Shown piece after piece: positions 55,473-63,430 of a stretch of DNA of 64,000 nt. The stretch is from assembly GCA_965657505.1 (NCBI GenBank), contig CBFHON010000005.1, positions 104,543 to 168,542 of the forward strand, given 5' to 3'. Position 1 is the first letter of the stretch. Each line of letters opens with the position of its first letter. A model generated the notes under the pieces. It was given only the letters and a program-made list of their open reading frames with translations. It had not been told where the DNA came from and did no database searches. The stretch is from TMED109 sp002171375 (lineage in GTDB: Bacteria; Pseudomonadota; Alphaproteobacteria; TMED109). Made by a program: the position numbers and the translations under genes.

Positions 55473-56576
55473 ATGAATATTGTAATAAAATTTATATATT
55501 TATTAATTCATATATCTATTTTACTTATATTCAATTCTTTTTTTAAATATTCATTAGCAGAGAGTGTAAATATTTTTAGCTATGAGAAAGGTAATTTTAT
55601 AAGATTATTAATATCTAATAAAAAAAGTTTCTTATCTAATTCTTTCATTCTAGATGACCCCCCAAGATTAGTTATAGATATAAATGATATCGATAGTTTC
55701 TCTAAAAGTAATTTAAACTATAAATTTATTAAAAAAATCAGGGCTTCAAAGACCAATGATAAAGCAAGATTAGTATTTGATTTAAAATTACCTATAAAAA
55801 ATTTTACAAAAACAATAATTAGTGGAAAAAGTAATAATTACACTCTTTTAATCGACTTAAATTTACTTTCAGATCAGGAAAATTTTAGCCAAAATTATAA
55901 TAAAAATGTTATTGTAATTGACGCAGGTCATGGCGGTCCTGATCCGGGTGCAGTTAGAAATAATATTAAAGAAAAAGATTTAACCCTATCAGCTGCAAAA
56001 TTTTTAGAAAAAGAGCTTCTGAAAAAAAATTTTAAAGTATATTTAACTAGAAATTCTGATAAGTATATTAAACTAAGAAATAGAGTTAAGTATGCTAGAA
56101 ATAAATCTGCTGACCTTTTTATATCTATTCATGCTGATTCAACTCTAAATAAACAAACAAATGGCACAAGTATTTATTCTTTATCTGAAAAAGCATCTGA
56201 TAAACTGTCACAAGCATTAGCAGATAGAGATAATAAATCAGATTTAATAGCAGGATTAGATCTAGATGATTTAGATAAAGATGTTTCTGATATTCTAATA
56301 GATTTAAGTAGACGCGAAACTAAGAATAGTTCAATTAATTTTGCTGAGTTATTTATATCTTATTTAGGAAAACAAAAATTTAATTTACTACGAAGACCGC
56401 ACAGGCAGGCTGGTTTTGCAGTTTTGAAAGCTCCCGATGTTCCTTCTGTTTTAATTGAAATGGGCTTTATTTCAAATAATTCTGATTTAAAAAAATTAAC
56501 TAATCCTGAATTTCAAAAAAAATTAATGAAAAATATCGCGAATATTATTGAAAAATATTTTCAATCTATAAAATAA
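55473..56576 (+). CDS. amiC: N-acetylmuramoyl-L-alanine amidase (AmiC-like)
   Basis: A secreted zinc amidase of 367 residues for daughter-cell separation. A signal peptide (ILLIFNSFFKYSLAES) is followed by an AMIN domain (residues about 30-135, DDPPRLVIDINDID). The Amidase_3 catalytic domain carries zinc ligands in VIDAGHGGPDPGA, the KEKDLTL Glu, DLFISIHADS and the catalytic LIEMGFISN Glu. An insert around residues 250-290 (LDDLDKDVSDILIDLSRRE) fits the regulatory helix that blocks the active site until activation. No LysM or PBP gene follows; metW is convergent 12 bases away. Confidence 0.95.
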   Translation: MNIVIKFIYLLIHISILLIFNSFFKYSLAESVNIFSYEKGNFIRLLISNKKSFLSNSFILDDPPRLVIDINDIDSFSKSNLNYKFIKKIRASKTNDKARLVFDLKLPIKNFTKTIISGKSNNYTLLIDLNLLSDQENFSQNYNKNVIVIDAGHGGPDPGAVRNNIKEKDLTLSAAKFLEKELLKKNFKVYLTRNSDKYIKLRNRVKYARNKSADLFISIHADSTLNKQTNGTSIYSLSEKASDKLSQALADRDNKSDLIAGLDLDDLDKDVSDILIDLSRRETKNSSINFAELFISYLGKQKFNLLRRPHRQAGFAVLKAPDVPSVLIEMGFISNNSDLKKLTNPEFQKKLMKNIANIIEKYFQSIK

Positions 56577-56588
56577 TCAAACTATTCA

Positions 56589-57191
56589 TCATTTAGTAAG
56601 TATAAAAATACCTTCAGTAGATAATAAATTATTAAGATAACTATTAGGTTTTTGAATTTTTTTTATATTGTTTTGTGTGTTTCTATACGCCTTATTAATT
56701 TCTATATTTAGAGAGTTACATAAATTTATAAAATCTTTTATAGTACACAAGTGTATATTGGGAGTTGAATACCATGGCTCTGATAAAGTTTTAGTAACTG
56801 GCATAATCCCGTAAAATAAAATTTGTAGTCTATATTTCCAATACCCAAAGTTGGGGATACAAATAATACACTTTTTGCCTATTCTAAGCATTTGTTTTAA
56901 AACTTCTTTAGGTTTATGAGTTGCTTGTAAAGTGTCACTTAATATAACCACATCAAAAGTATTATCAGTAAAACTTACCAAATCTTCATCAGCATCTCCT
57001 TGAATAACAGAAAGCCCTTTAGTAACTGACTCTTTAACGCCTAAATGACTAATTTCTATTCCTTGTCCTTGAATATTTTTAGTTTTTTCAAGGTAATAGA
57101 GAAGGTCTCCATTACCGCAACCTATATCTAAAACTTTATCATTATTATTTATCAATGAAGAAATTAAGTTTTGATTTATTTTATTAGTCAT
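56589..57191 (-). CDS. metW: MetW, methionine biosynthesis methyltransferase-like protein
   Basis: A 200-residue SAM-binding-fold protein. Motif I is VLDIGCGNGDLLYYL, and the MetW signature PNFGYWKYRLQILFYGIMP followed by WYSTPNIHLCTIKDF is intact. It acts with MetX in homoserine acylation in several proteobacteria, where it is needed for full activity. It lies 7 bases downstream of metX in the same operon. Confidence 0.95.
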   Translation of the reverse strand: MTNKINQNLISSLINNNDKVLDIGCGNGDLLYYLEKTKNIQGQGIEISHLGVKESVTKGLSVIQGDADEDLVSFTDNTFDVVILSDTLQATHKPKEVLKQMLRIGKKCIICIPNFGYWKYRLQILFYGIMPVTKTLSEPWYSTPNIHLCTIKDFINLCNSLNIEINKAYRNTQNNIKKIQKPNSYLNNLLSTEGIFILTK

Positions 57192-57198
57192 CTCTACA

Positions 57199-58329
57199 CT
57201 ATATATTTATTTTTCTTGCTACACCAGAAATAAAGCCGCTTAATATTTCATAAAATTCATTAACTTCAAGTAGGAAACTATCATGACCTTTATCAGATTC
57301 TATTTCAATATAACTTATATCTGAAGTTGTCTTATTTAATGCTTTCACAATTTCATAACTCTCTGAACTAGGAAAAAGCCAATCACTAGTAAAAGAGACT
57401 ATAAGAAATTTACATTCTGCTTTTTTAAATGCTAAAGATAAATTTCCTTTATAAGGACTTGATAAATCAAAATAATCCATAGCTCTAGTTATATATAAAT
57501 AACTGTTAGCATCAAATCGATCAACAAATGAGCTTCCTTGATGCCTTAAATAGCTTTCTACTTGAAAGTCCGCATCGAACCCCCATGATAGAACTTTACT
57601 TTGCATATCTCTTCCAAATTTTTTTTGAAATGCCCCTTCAGATAAATACGTTATATGAGCAATCATTCGAGCAACTGATAATCCTTGCCGGGGTTTAAGC
57701 TCTTTTTGGTAGTAATTCCCCTTATACCAATCTGAGTCATTCATGATTGCTTGTCTACCAACTTCATGGAATGCAATATTTTGAGCTGAGTGACGGTAAG
57801 AAGTTGCAATAGGTATAGCTGAATATATTCTATTAGGATAACTAGCAGCCCATTCTAAAACCTGCATTCCTCCCATAGAGCCTCCTATAACAGAAAATAA
57901 TTTTTTTATTTGCATACTATCAATTAGCTTTAATTGTAAATTAACCATATCTTTAATTGTAAATATAGGAAAATCCATTCCATATGGTTTACCTGTCCCT
58001 ATATTAATTGAAGAGGGACCAGTTGTTCCCATACATCCACCGAGAACGTTTGCACATATTATGTAATATTTATTTGTGTCTAATATTTTATTAGGGCCAA
58101 CTATATTTTTCCACCAACCATTTCTATTAGTAATAGGGTTTTTACCAGTAACAAATTGATCACCAGTTAAAGCATGACAAATTAATATTGCATTTGTTTT
58201 TTGATTATTTAAATTTCCCCAAGTTCTATAGGCTAAAGTAGTATTCTTTAATAGCTGACCACCCTCTAGATGTAATTCTAAAGGGCCAAAAGTATCATGA
58301 AGTTTATTTTTTATATTAGTATTGTTAAT
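57199..58329 (-). CDS. metX: Homoserine O-acyltransferase MetX, probable AUU start
   Basis: Acylates homoserine with acetyl- or succinyl-CoA, the entry to methionine synthesis. The alpha/beta-hydrolase triad is in GGSMGGMQVLEWAA (Ser), SFTSDWLFPS (Asp) and DKGHDSFLL (His). The first ATG, at 58032, falls after the conserved GGC of GGCMGTTGPSS and would delete about 99 residues. Upstream the frame stays open with clear MetX sequence: FGPLELHLEGGQLLKNTTLA, YRTWGNL, ILICHALTGDQ and GWWKNIVGPNK. It closes at a TAA at 58342-58344. No ATG, GTG or TTG lies in between. An ATT at 58329, seven bases after AGAG, is the best start and gives 376 residues, the normal length. Confidence 0.92.
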   Translation of the reverse strand: MNNTNIKNKLHDTFGPLELHLEGGQLLKNTTLAYRTWGNLNNQKTNAILICHALTGDQFVTGKNPITNRNGWWKNIVGPNKILDTNKYYIICANVLGGCMGTTGPSSINIGTGKPYGMDFPIFTIKDMVNLQLKLIDSMQIKKLFSVIGGSMGGMQVLEWAASYPNRIYSAIPIATSYRHSAQNIAFHEVGRQAIMNDSDWYKGNYYQKELKPRQGLSVARMIAHITYLSEGAFQKKFGRDMQSKVLSWGFDADFQVESYLRHQGSSFVDRFDANSYLYITRAMDYFDLSSPYKGNLSLAFKKAECKFLIVSFTSDWLFPSSESYEIVKALNKTTSDISYIEIESDKGHDSFLLEVNEFYEILSGFISGVARKINI

Positions 58330-58474
58330 TTTAATTCTCTTTTATTTTTTAATTATTTTAAATATGTAATATATTTTAATTACTTAATACTTACAATTAT
58401 TACATGCTAATGGTTTTTTTCATATTAATAATATATATATAATTTATTATTTTTAAATAACTTTGGGTATAAGT

Positions 58475-59338
58475 ATGTCACTTAAAAAAAAGTCTATTAA
58501 AATAAAAGATAGAAACAATAATGAAATAAATCCTCTGTCGCTGATTAGAAAAAAAATAGATAGGATAGATAATAAAATTCATGACCTTATCATGACTAGA
58601 GCAGAATTAGTTTCAGATGTAGTAAAAGAAAAAAGAAGTGAAAACTTTAAAGATATTGTAATTTATAGGCCAGCAAGAGAACATGAGATATTAGTGAGAT
58701 TGATTAAAAGGCATAAAGGAAACATATCATTAATATCATTAATATCTATATGGAGAAATTTAATTTCAACATATATATCTATTCAAGGAGAACTAAAACT
58801 TATATTTACAAATAATATAGATAATATAGTAAATAGTCATTTTACATCAGAAATTAAAAAAATTAAAAAAAATAATAGTACTAGCTGTTTAAAAGGTTTA
58901 ATAGAGAACAAAGCTCATATTGCTATCTTACCATTTCCTAATAAATATAATGATTGGTGGAGTAAACTAAATAATTTTAAAGGTATTAATATAGTTGGAA
59001 GTTTATCAGAAGGTTTTTATGGCAAAACTTCAGCACTAATATTAAGTAAACAGAAAATTGAATATAGTTCAAATAATGTAGCTTTATATACTTTGAAAAT
59101 TAATTCGAAAAATACTAAAGCATATTCTGAATTCATATCTTCTAAAGGCTATAATTTAATTTGTAAAAAGTTATTATCTGCTAAAAAATCTATAATTTTG
59201 TTCTCTATAAAAGTTTCTTCTGATACAGAAATAAATAAAAATCTTGAAACTATAGAAAATTTTGAATTGGAACCAAACTTAAAACCAAAAAATATAGGAG
59301 TTTATTCTCTTTTGAGTAAGGATATTCTAAATGGATAA
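58475..59338 (+). CDS. Chorismate mutase with C-terminal extension
   Basis: Residues 20-105 are an AroQ-type chorismate mutase: NPLSLIRKKIDRIDNKIHDL, RAELVSDVVKEKR and RPAREHEILVRLI follow the helical core that turns chorismate into prephenate. The following 180 residues (LKLIFTNNIDNIVNSHF to the end) have no motif I recognise; they resemble a two-lobed ligand-binding fold seen in some alphaproteobacterial chorismate mutases, possibly regulatory. ATG 58475 is chosen, with GGG upstream, over a TTG four codons earlier. It overlaps tyrA by 8 bases, so the products likely work in sequence. Confidence 0.85.
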   Translation: MSLKKKSIKIKDRNNNEINPLSLIRKKIDRIDNKIHDLIMTRAELVSDVVKEKRSENFKDIVIYRPAREHEILVRLIKRHKGNISLISLISIWRNLISTYISIQGELKLIFTNNIDNIVNSHFTSEIKKIKKNNSTSCLKGLIENKAHIAILPFPNKYNDWWSKLNNFKGINIVGSLSEGFYGKTSALILSKQKIEYSSNNVALYTLKINSKNTKAYSEFISSKGYNLICKKLLSAKKSIILFSIKVSSDTEINKNLETIENFELEPNLKPKNIGVYSLLSKDILNG

Positions 59339-60209
59339 GTTTAATAAAGTGACATTTATAGGTTTTGGTTTAATTAACTCATCCTTAGCTCATGTTTTTA
59401 AATCAAAATCATTAGCTAAGGAAACTTGTGCATATTCTAGAAGAAAAGAAACACGCAATAAAATTAAGAACTTAAATATAGTAGATAATGTTTACGATGA
59501 TATAAAAAGTTCTGTTAAAAAATCAGATTTAATTATTTTAGGTGTTCCAGTAGGAGCTATGAAAAAGATAGTTACTATTATTGCACCTTTACTAGAAAGA
59601 GGAACTATAATTACCGATGTTGGGTCGGTTAAAAAAGAGCTTGTTGATTCTATTTCACTTATTTTACCTAAGCATATACATTTTATTCCAGGTCATCCAA
59701 TTGCAGGAACAGAAAATTCAGGGCCTGAATCAGGGTTTTCAGAGCTTTTCAATGGCAGATGGTGCATTTTAACTCCTAATCAAAACACGTCAACAAGCGC
59801 GCTTGCTAAAGTAAAAAATATGTGGAAAGCAGCTGGTATGCAAATTGCTATAATGGATGCTGAATATCATGATAGAGTATTAGCAATAACTTCTCACATC
59901 CCTCACTTAGTAGCATTTTCTATAGTTGGTACAGTAACAGAATTAGAAGATCAATTAAAAACAGAAGTGATAAAGTATTCGGCAGGAGGTTTTAGAGACT
60001 TTACTAGAATAGCAGCCTCAGACCCTGTAATGTGGAGAGATGTTTTTTTAAATAATAGTGAAGCAGTTTTAGAGATGTTAGGAAGGTTTATTGAAGACTT
60101 AACTGCATTACAAAAAAGTATTAGATGGCAAGATGGAGAATCTTTAGAGAAGTTATTTACTAAAACAAGAGAAATACGTAAAGGGATAATTTCTGAGGAA
60201 CAGGATTAA
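59331..60209 (+). CDS. tyrA: Prephenate/arogenate dehydrogenase
   Basis: NAD(P)-dependent oxidative decarboxylation in tyrosine synthesis, 292 residues. The Rossmann start is VTFIGFGLINSSLAHVF; here the third Gly-position residue is Ile-Asn rather than the usual Gly-x-Gly, so the loop reads GFGLINSS. The catalytic His region HFIPGHPIAGTENSGPESG is intact, and EYHDRVLAITSHIPHLVAF completes the site. It follows the chorismate mutase gene in the pathway order. The hisC-like aminotransferase often found between them is not here; an aminotransferase is present at 51.9 kb. Confidence 0.94.
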   Translation: MDKFNKVTFIGFGLINSSLAHVFKSKSLAKETCAYSRRKETRNKIKNLNIVDNVYDDIKSSVKKSDLIILGVPVGAMKKIVTIIAPLLERGTIITDVGSVKKELVDSISLILPKHIHFIPGHPIAGTENSGPESGFSELFNGRWCILTPNQNTSTSALAKVKNMWKAAGMQIAIMDAEYHDRVLAITSHIPHLVAFSIVGTVTELEDQLKTEVIKYSAGGFRDFTRIAASDPVMWRDVFLNNSEAVLEMLGRFIEDLTALQKSIRWQDGESLEKLFTKTREIRKGIISEEQD

Positions 60210-60215
60210 TCTAAT

Positions 60216-61208
60216 TTAATATTTTAATTTTTTCACATTTAATAATTTTACTCCCATTAAACTCAGGTTTCCATTTTGAATATTTATTGAAAATTTGGGA
60301 GTTGTATTTGAAACTTTAGAAGCAATTTCTATTGCTTTAATAATAAATTTTGATGTTTCTAATGTATTTTTATTTATAAAGTTTTTGTTTCTTAATATTA
60401 AAAATAGTTCATATAAATTATTGGCTTCAAGAGAAATAGAACTCTGTATGTCTATGTTTTCATCCATTCCTATAAATGCATTTCCATTAATAAATGTTTT
60501 ATTAACATTTAATTTGAAATTATCTATGTCTATTCCGCCTTCATTAGATAGCCATGTATAATAACTATTGATATTTAAACTTTTATAATTTGCTAATGAA
60601 CCATTTATATCTATATTTTTTATTACATTATTCTCTATAAAAATAGGTTGATATAATAACTCTTTAATTCTAATTGAATATAGCAAGTTATTTTTATTAT
60701 CTTCCCTTAAATATATTTCTGGTTTGTTAATTTTATGAGTATAATGATTCTCTAAAATACTAATTTCATTTAAATTTATAGAAATTATTTTTTCATTCAA
60801 TTTATTTATTCTAATAGACGCCATTATTTGTGGGTTAATAATAATGTTATTATTTTGGTTTAATATATTTATTATTTCTGAGCTTTTAAGTATTATATGT
60901 TTAATATTCCAAGGCTGATTGATTATACTCAAATTTTCTAAAAATATTTCTGTATTATATAGCTTTATTTTAACAGAATTTAATTTATTAACCACCCTGT
61001 AAGGAAAGCCAAATTTTTCTATATTTTCCCAAGTTAAAATTATATTATTTTGCTTAAGGTCATTTTTAAGAATATTTAACTTTTCTTCTGTTACGCGCTC
61101 AATTTTTATATACCAAATAAAATATAAAATTATTAAACTGATAAAAATTATAAATATAAAATAAATAATTCTTATTCCTGGCGCTCTTTCATTAGGTTCA
61201 GTATTAAT
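60216..61208 (-). CDS. DUF2125-type membrane-anchored protein, non-ATG start
   Basis: A GTG at 60995 is the first usual start codon, but the frame is open 71 codons further. That upstream part encodes an N-terminal basic residue cluster (NERAPGIR), one transmembrane segment (IIYFIFIIFISLIILYFIWY) and IKIERVTEEKLN, then WENIEKFGFPYRVV. The block W-x-x-x...G-F-P-(Y/F)-R is typical of DUF2125 proteins, found near tyrA in alphaproteobacteria. The rest is beta-rich and low in complexity. An ATT at 61208 or ATA at 61211 follows a TAA. An in-frame ATG at 61223 overlaps the hldE stop but is cut off by that TAA after three codons. Function unknown. Confidence 0.75.
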   Translation of the reverse strand: MNTEPNERAPGIRIIYFIFIIFISLIILYFIWYIKIERVTEEKLNILKNDLKQNNIILTWENIEKFGFPYRVVNKLNSVKIKLYNTEIFLENLSIINQPWNIKHIILKSSEIINILNQNNNIIINPQIMASIRINKLNEKIISINLNEISILENHYTHKINKPEIYLREDNKNNLLYSIRIKELLYQPIFIENNVIKNIDINGSLANYKSLNINSYYTWLSNEGGIDIDNFKLNVNKTFINGNAFIGMDENIDIQSSISLEANNLYELFLILRNKNFINKNTLETSKFIIKAIEIASKVSNTTPKFSINIQNGNLSLMGVKLLNVKKLKY

Positions 61209-61222
61209 TATTTAATTTTCCA

Positions 61223-62680
61223 TTATTTATTTTTATTCAGTTTTGAAATTAACCTAGTAGTACTTTGATTTTTAGTAAGAGAAATTCTTATAACTTTCCC
61301 ACCTAATTTTTTAATATAATCAGCACCAACAATTTCTTTAATTTTATAATCTGCCCCTTTAAATAATATATTAGGTTTTATTTTTTTAATTAACTTTATA
61401 GGAGTATCTTCATCAAAACTAATAACACAATCTATCATTTTTAAAGAATTTAGGAGTTTTTCTCTAGCTTGAATATCTAAAATTGGTCTTTCTTTTCCTT
61501 TAAGCCTTTTTATTGATTGGTCGCTATTAACTGCAACTACTAGTTTATCACATGCATCAGAAGCCTTTTGAAACATATCAATGTGGCCTGAATGTAATAG
61601 ATCAAAGCATCCATTTGTAAAGCCAATAGTTTCATTATTGTCTCTCCATCCATTTATATTTTTTAATAAATCTCTATTAGAAAGAATTTTTGAATTTTTA
61701 TCCTTTATAGCAATTTTATATATTTCATCTTTATTAACAGATGACGCACCTATTTTTTTTACTGCTATACTTGCCCCTAAATTGGCAAAATGTGCAGAAT
61801 CAATATGATTATTAGAAATACTTAAAGCAGCAGTAAACAATGCAATTACAGTATCTCCTGCTCCTGTAACATCAAATACTTCTTCGGCATTTGACTTCAA
61901 ATGATAAACATTATTTTTATTTATTAAAGATAATCCATTTTCGCCTCTCGTAAGGAGTACGTTTTGTGACCATTTATTTTTAATAATATACTTTCCACAT
62001 TTAATTGCTAAATTATTATTTTTAGGGTTTATATGTGTAGCCTTATATGATTCTTTTGTATTTGGAGTAATAAAAAATGAACCTGCATACTTTGCAAAAT
62101 TATCTCCTTTGGGATCTACAATCACTTTTTTATTCTTTAAATTTGCTAATTTTATAAGCTTTTTACAAAAATTTTCATCAATGAATAACCCTTTTCCATA
62201 ATCAGAAAAAATTATAATATCTGCTTGTTCCATAAAAAGTTTAAAATACTTTAATACCTTCTGTTTGAAAATAGTATTTAATGGAATAGCTGTTTCTTGG
62301 TCGGTTCTTAATAGTTGTTGCCCGTTTGCCATATATCTAGTTTTTAGAGTTGTATTTCTACTATTATCTTGCAAAAGAGCATATTCTATATTTTTAAGCT
62401 TTTTAAAGCGTGCTTTTAAAAGTTTTCCTGATTCATCATTTCCAATTACTGAAATAAATGAAGTTTTTATACCTAAGGAATTTAAATTTTTTATTACATT
62501 ACCAGCTCCTCCTTCCGATAACTTAGTATTTTCTACTCTAACAATTGGTATAGGAGCTTCCGGGGAAATCCTATCCACAAGACCAAACACATACTTATCT
62601 AGCATGATATCGCCAACCACTAAAATTTTTTTATTTTGAATATTAGTAATAATATGTTTAAGCTTAGAATGACTTATCAT
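61223..62680 (-). CDS. hldE: Bifunctional HldE, heptose-7-phosphate kinase/heptose-1-phosphate adenylyltransferase
   Basis: Makes ADP-heptose for LPS inner core. Residues 1-320 are a PfkB-type kinase: VVGDIMLDKYVFG, the GGAGNVIKNL substrate loop and the DVTGAGDTVIALF anion hole with the catalytic Asp. From about residue 345 is a nucleotidyltransferase with GFTNGCFDLLHSGHIDMF (the HxGH motif) and the AVNSDQSIKRLKG block. Length (485 residues) is normal for the fused form. The fused enzyme, with the Lpt genes, indicates a heptose-containing LPS core. Confidence 0.96.
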   Translation of the reverse strand: MISHSKLKHIITNIQNKKILVVGDIMLDKYVFGLVDRISPEAPIPIVRVENTKLSEGGAGNVIKNLNSLGIKTSFISVIGNDESGKLLKARFKKLKNIEYALLQDNSRNTTLKTRYMANGQQLLRTDQETAIPLNTIFKQKVLKYFKLFMEQADIIIFSDYGKGLFIDENFCKKLIKLANLKNKKVIVDPKGDNFAKYAGSFFITPNTKESYKATHINPKNNNLAIKCGKYIIKNKWSQNVLLTRGENGLSLINKNNVYHLKSNAEEVFDVTGAGDTVIALFTAALSISNNHIDSAHFANLGASIAVKKIGASSVNKDEIYKIAIKDKNSKILSNRDLLKNINGWRDNNETIGFTNGCFDLLHSGHIDMFQKASDACDKLVVAVNSDQSIKRLKGKERPILDIQAREKLLNSLKMIDCVISFDEDTPIKLIKKIKPNILFKGADYKIKEIVGADYIKKLGGKVIRISLTKNQSTTRLISKLNKNK

Positions 62681-62689
62681 TAACTTTAT

Positions 62690-63391
62690 TTAATCCGTCT
62701 GTGTTTCTTTAGTATTAGCTATTCCTTCAAATAAATTGTTAATATTCTCGTTCTTAAGATCAGATTCATTGTTTTCAATGTGGTCTTCTTTTTTTACTAA
62801 ACCATATTTTATTCCAGAGTGGATGGAATCTTTATTAATTTCTGTTTTTTCTTGCATTTCTTTCCATCTAGATGACCTTCTTGCTTTTGATATTGCTTCA
62901 GCTAGATCATTTTGCTTGCATAAACCTAGCATAACTGGGTCTTTCGGTGATACATTTACTATATTCCAATGAGTTCTTTCTCTAATTTGGGTAATAGTGA
63001 ATTTTGTTGTACCAATTAATTTAGAAATTTGGCCATCAGACATTTCTGGATGAAACTTTAAGACCCAAGATATAGCATTAGGTCTATCTTGCCTTCTTGA
63101 TAAAGGAGTATAACGAGGAGACTTTTTCTTTTTTGAAGATGAAATAACATTTGATTTAGCAAGAATAAGAGACTTTTTGTTATTTTCTTCACATTCCTTT
63201 ATATTTTCAGCAGTTAACTCACCACTTGCAATAGGATTTTTTCCTTTTATACCTGTTGCGACTTCTTCATCTGCGATACCTTGAACTTCTAGCATATGTA
63301 ATCCACAAAAATCTCCAACTTGTTGGAAAGATAATGATGTGTTTTCTACAAGCCAAACTGCAGTTGCTTGAGGCATTAAAGGAATATTCAT
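62690..63391 (-). CDS. trcR: TrcR-type (DUF1013) cell-cycle transcriptional regulator
   Basis: A 233-residue protein restricted mainly to alphaproteobacteria. The start MNIPLMPQATAVWLVENTSL, LSFQQVGDFCGLHMLEVQGIADEEVATGIKG (in parts) and the SWVLKFHPEMSDGQISKLIGTTKFTITQIR region are conserved; two helix-turn-helix-like segments lie near residues 20-45 and 105-135. In Caulobacter-type bacteria it has been linked to transcriptional control of the cell cycle. Residues 190-233 are a variable acidic tail. It is 9 bases upstream of hldE and possibly co-transcribed. Confidence 0.9.
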   Translation of the reverse strand: MNIPLMPQATAVWLVENTSLSFQQVGDFCGLHMLEVQGIADEEVATGIKGKNPIASGELTAENIKECEENNKKSLILAKSNVISSSKKKKSPRYTPLSRRQDRPNAISWVLKFHPEMSDGQISKLIGTTKFTITQIRERTHWNIVNVSPKDPVMLGLCKQNDLAEAISKARRSSRWKEMQEKTEINKDSIHSGIKYGLVKKEDHIENNESDLKNENINNLFEGIANTKETQTD

Positions 63392-63430
63392 AATTTATCT
63401 CCTAGTTTTTAATTAATATTAAAGCATACT

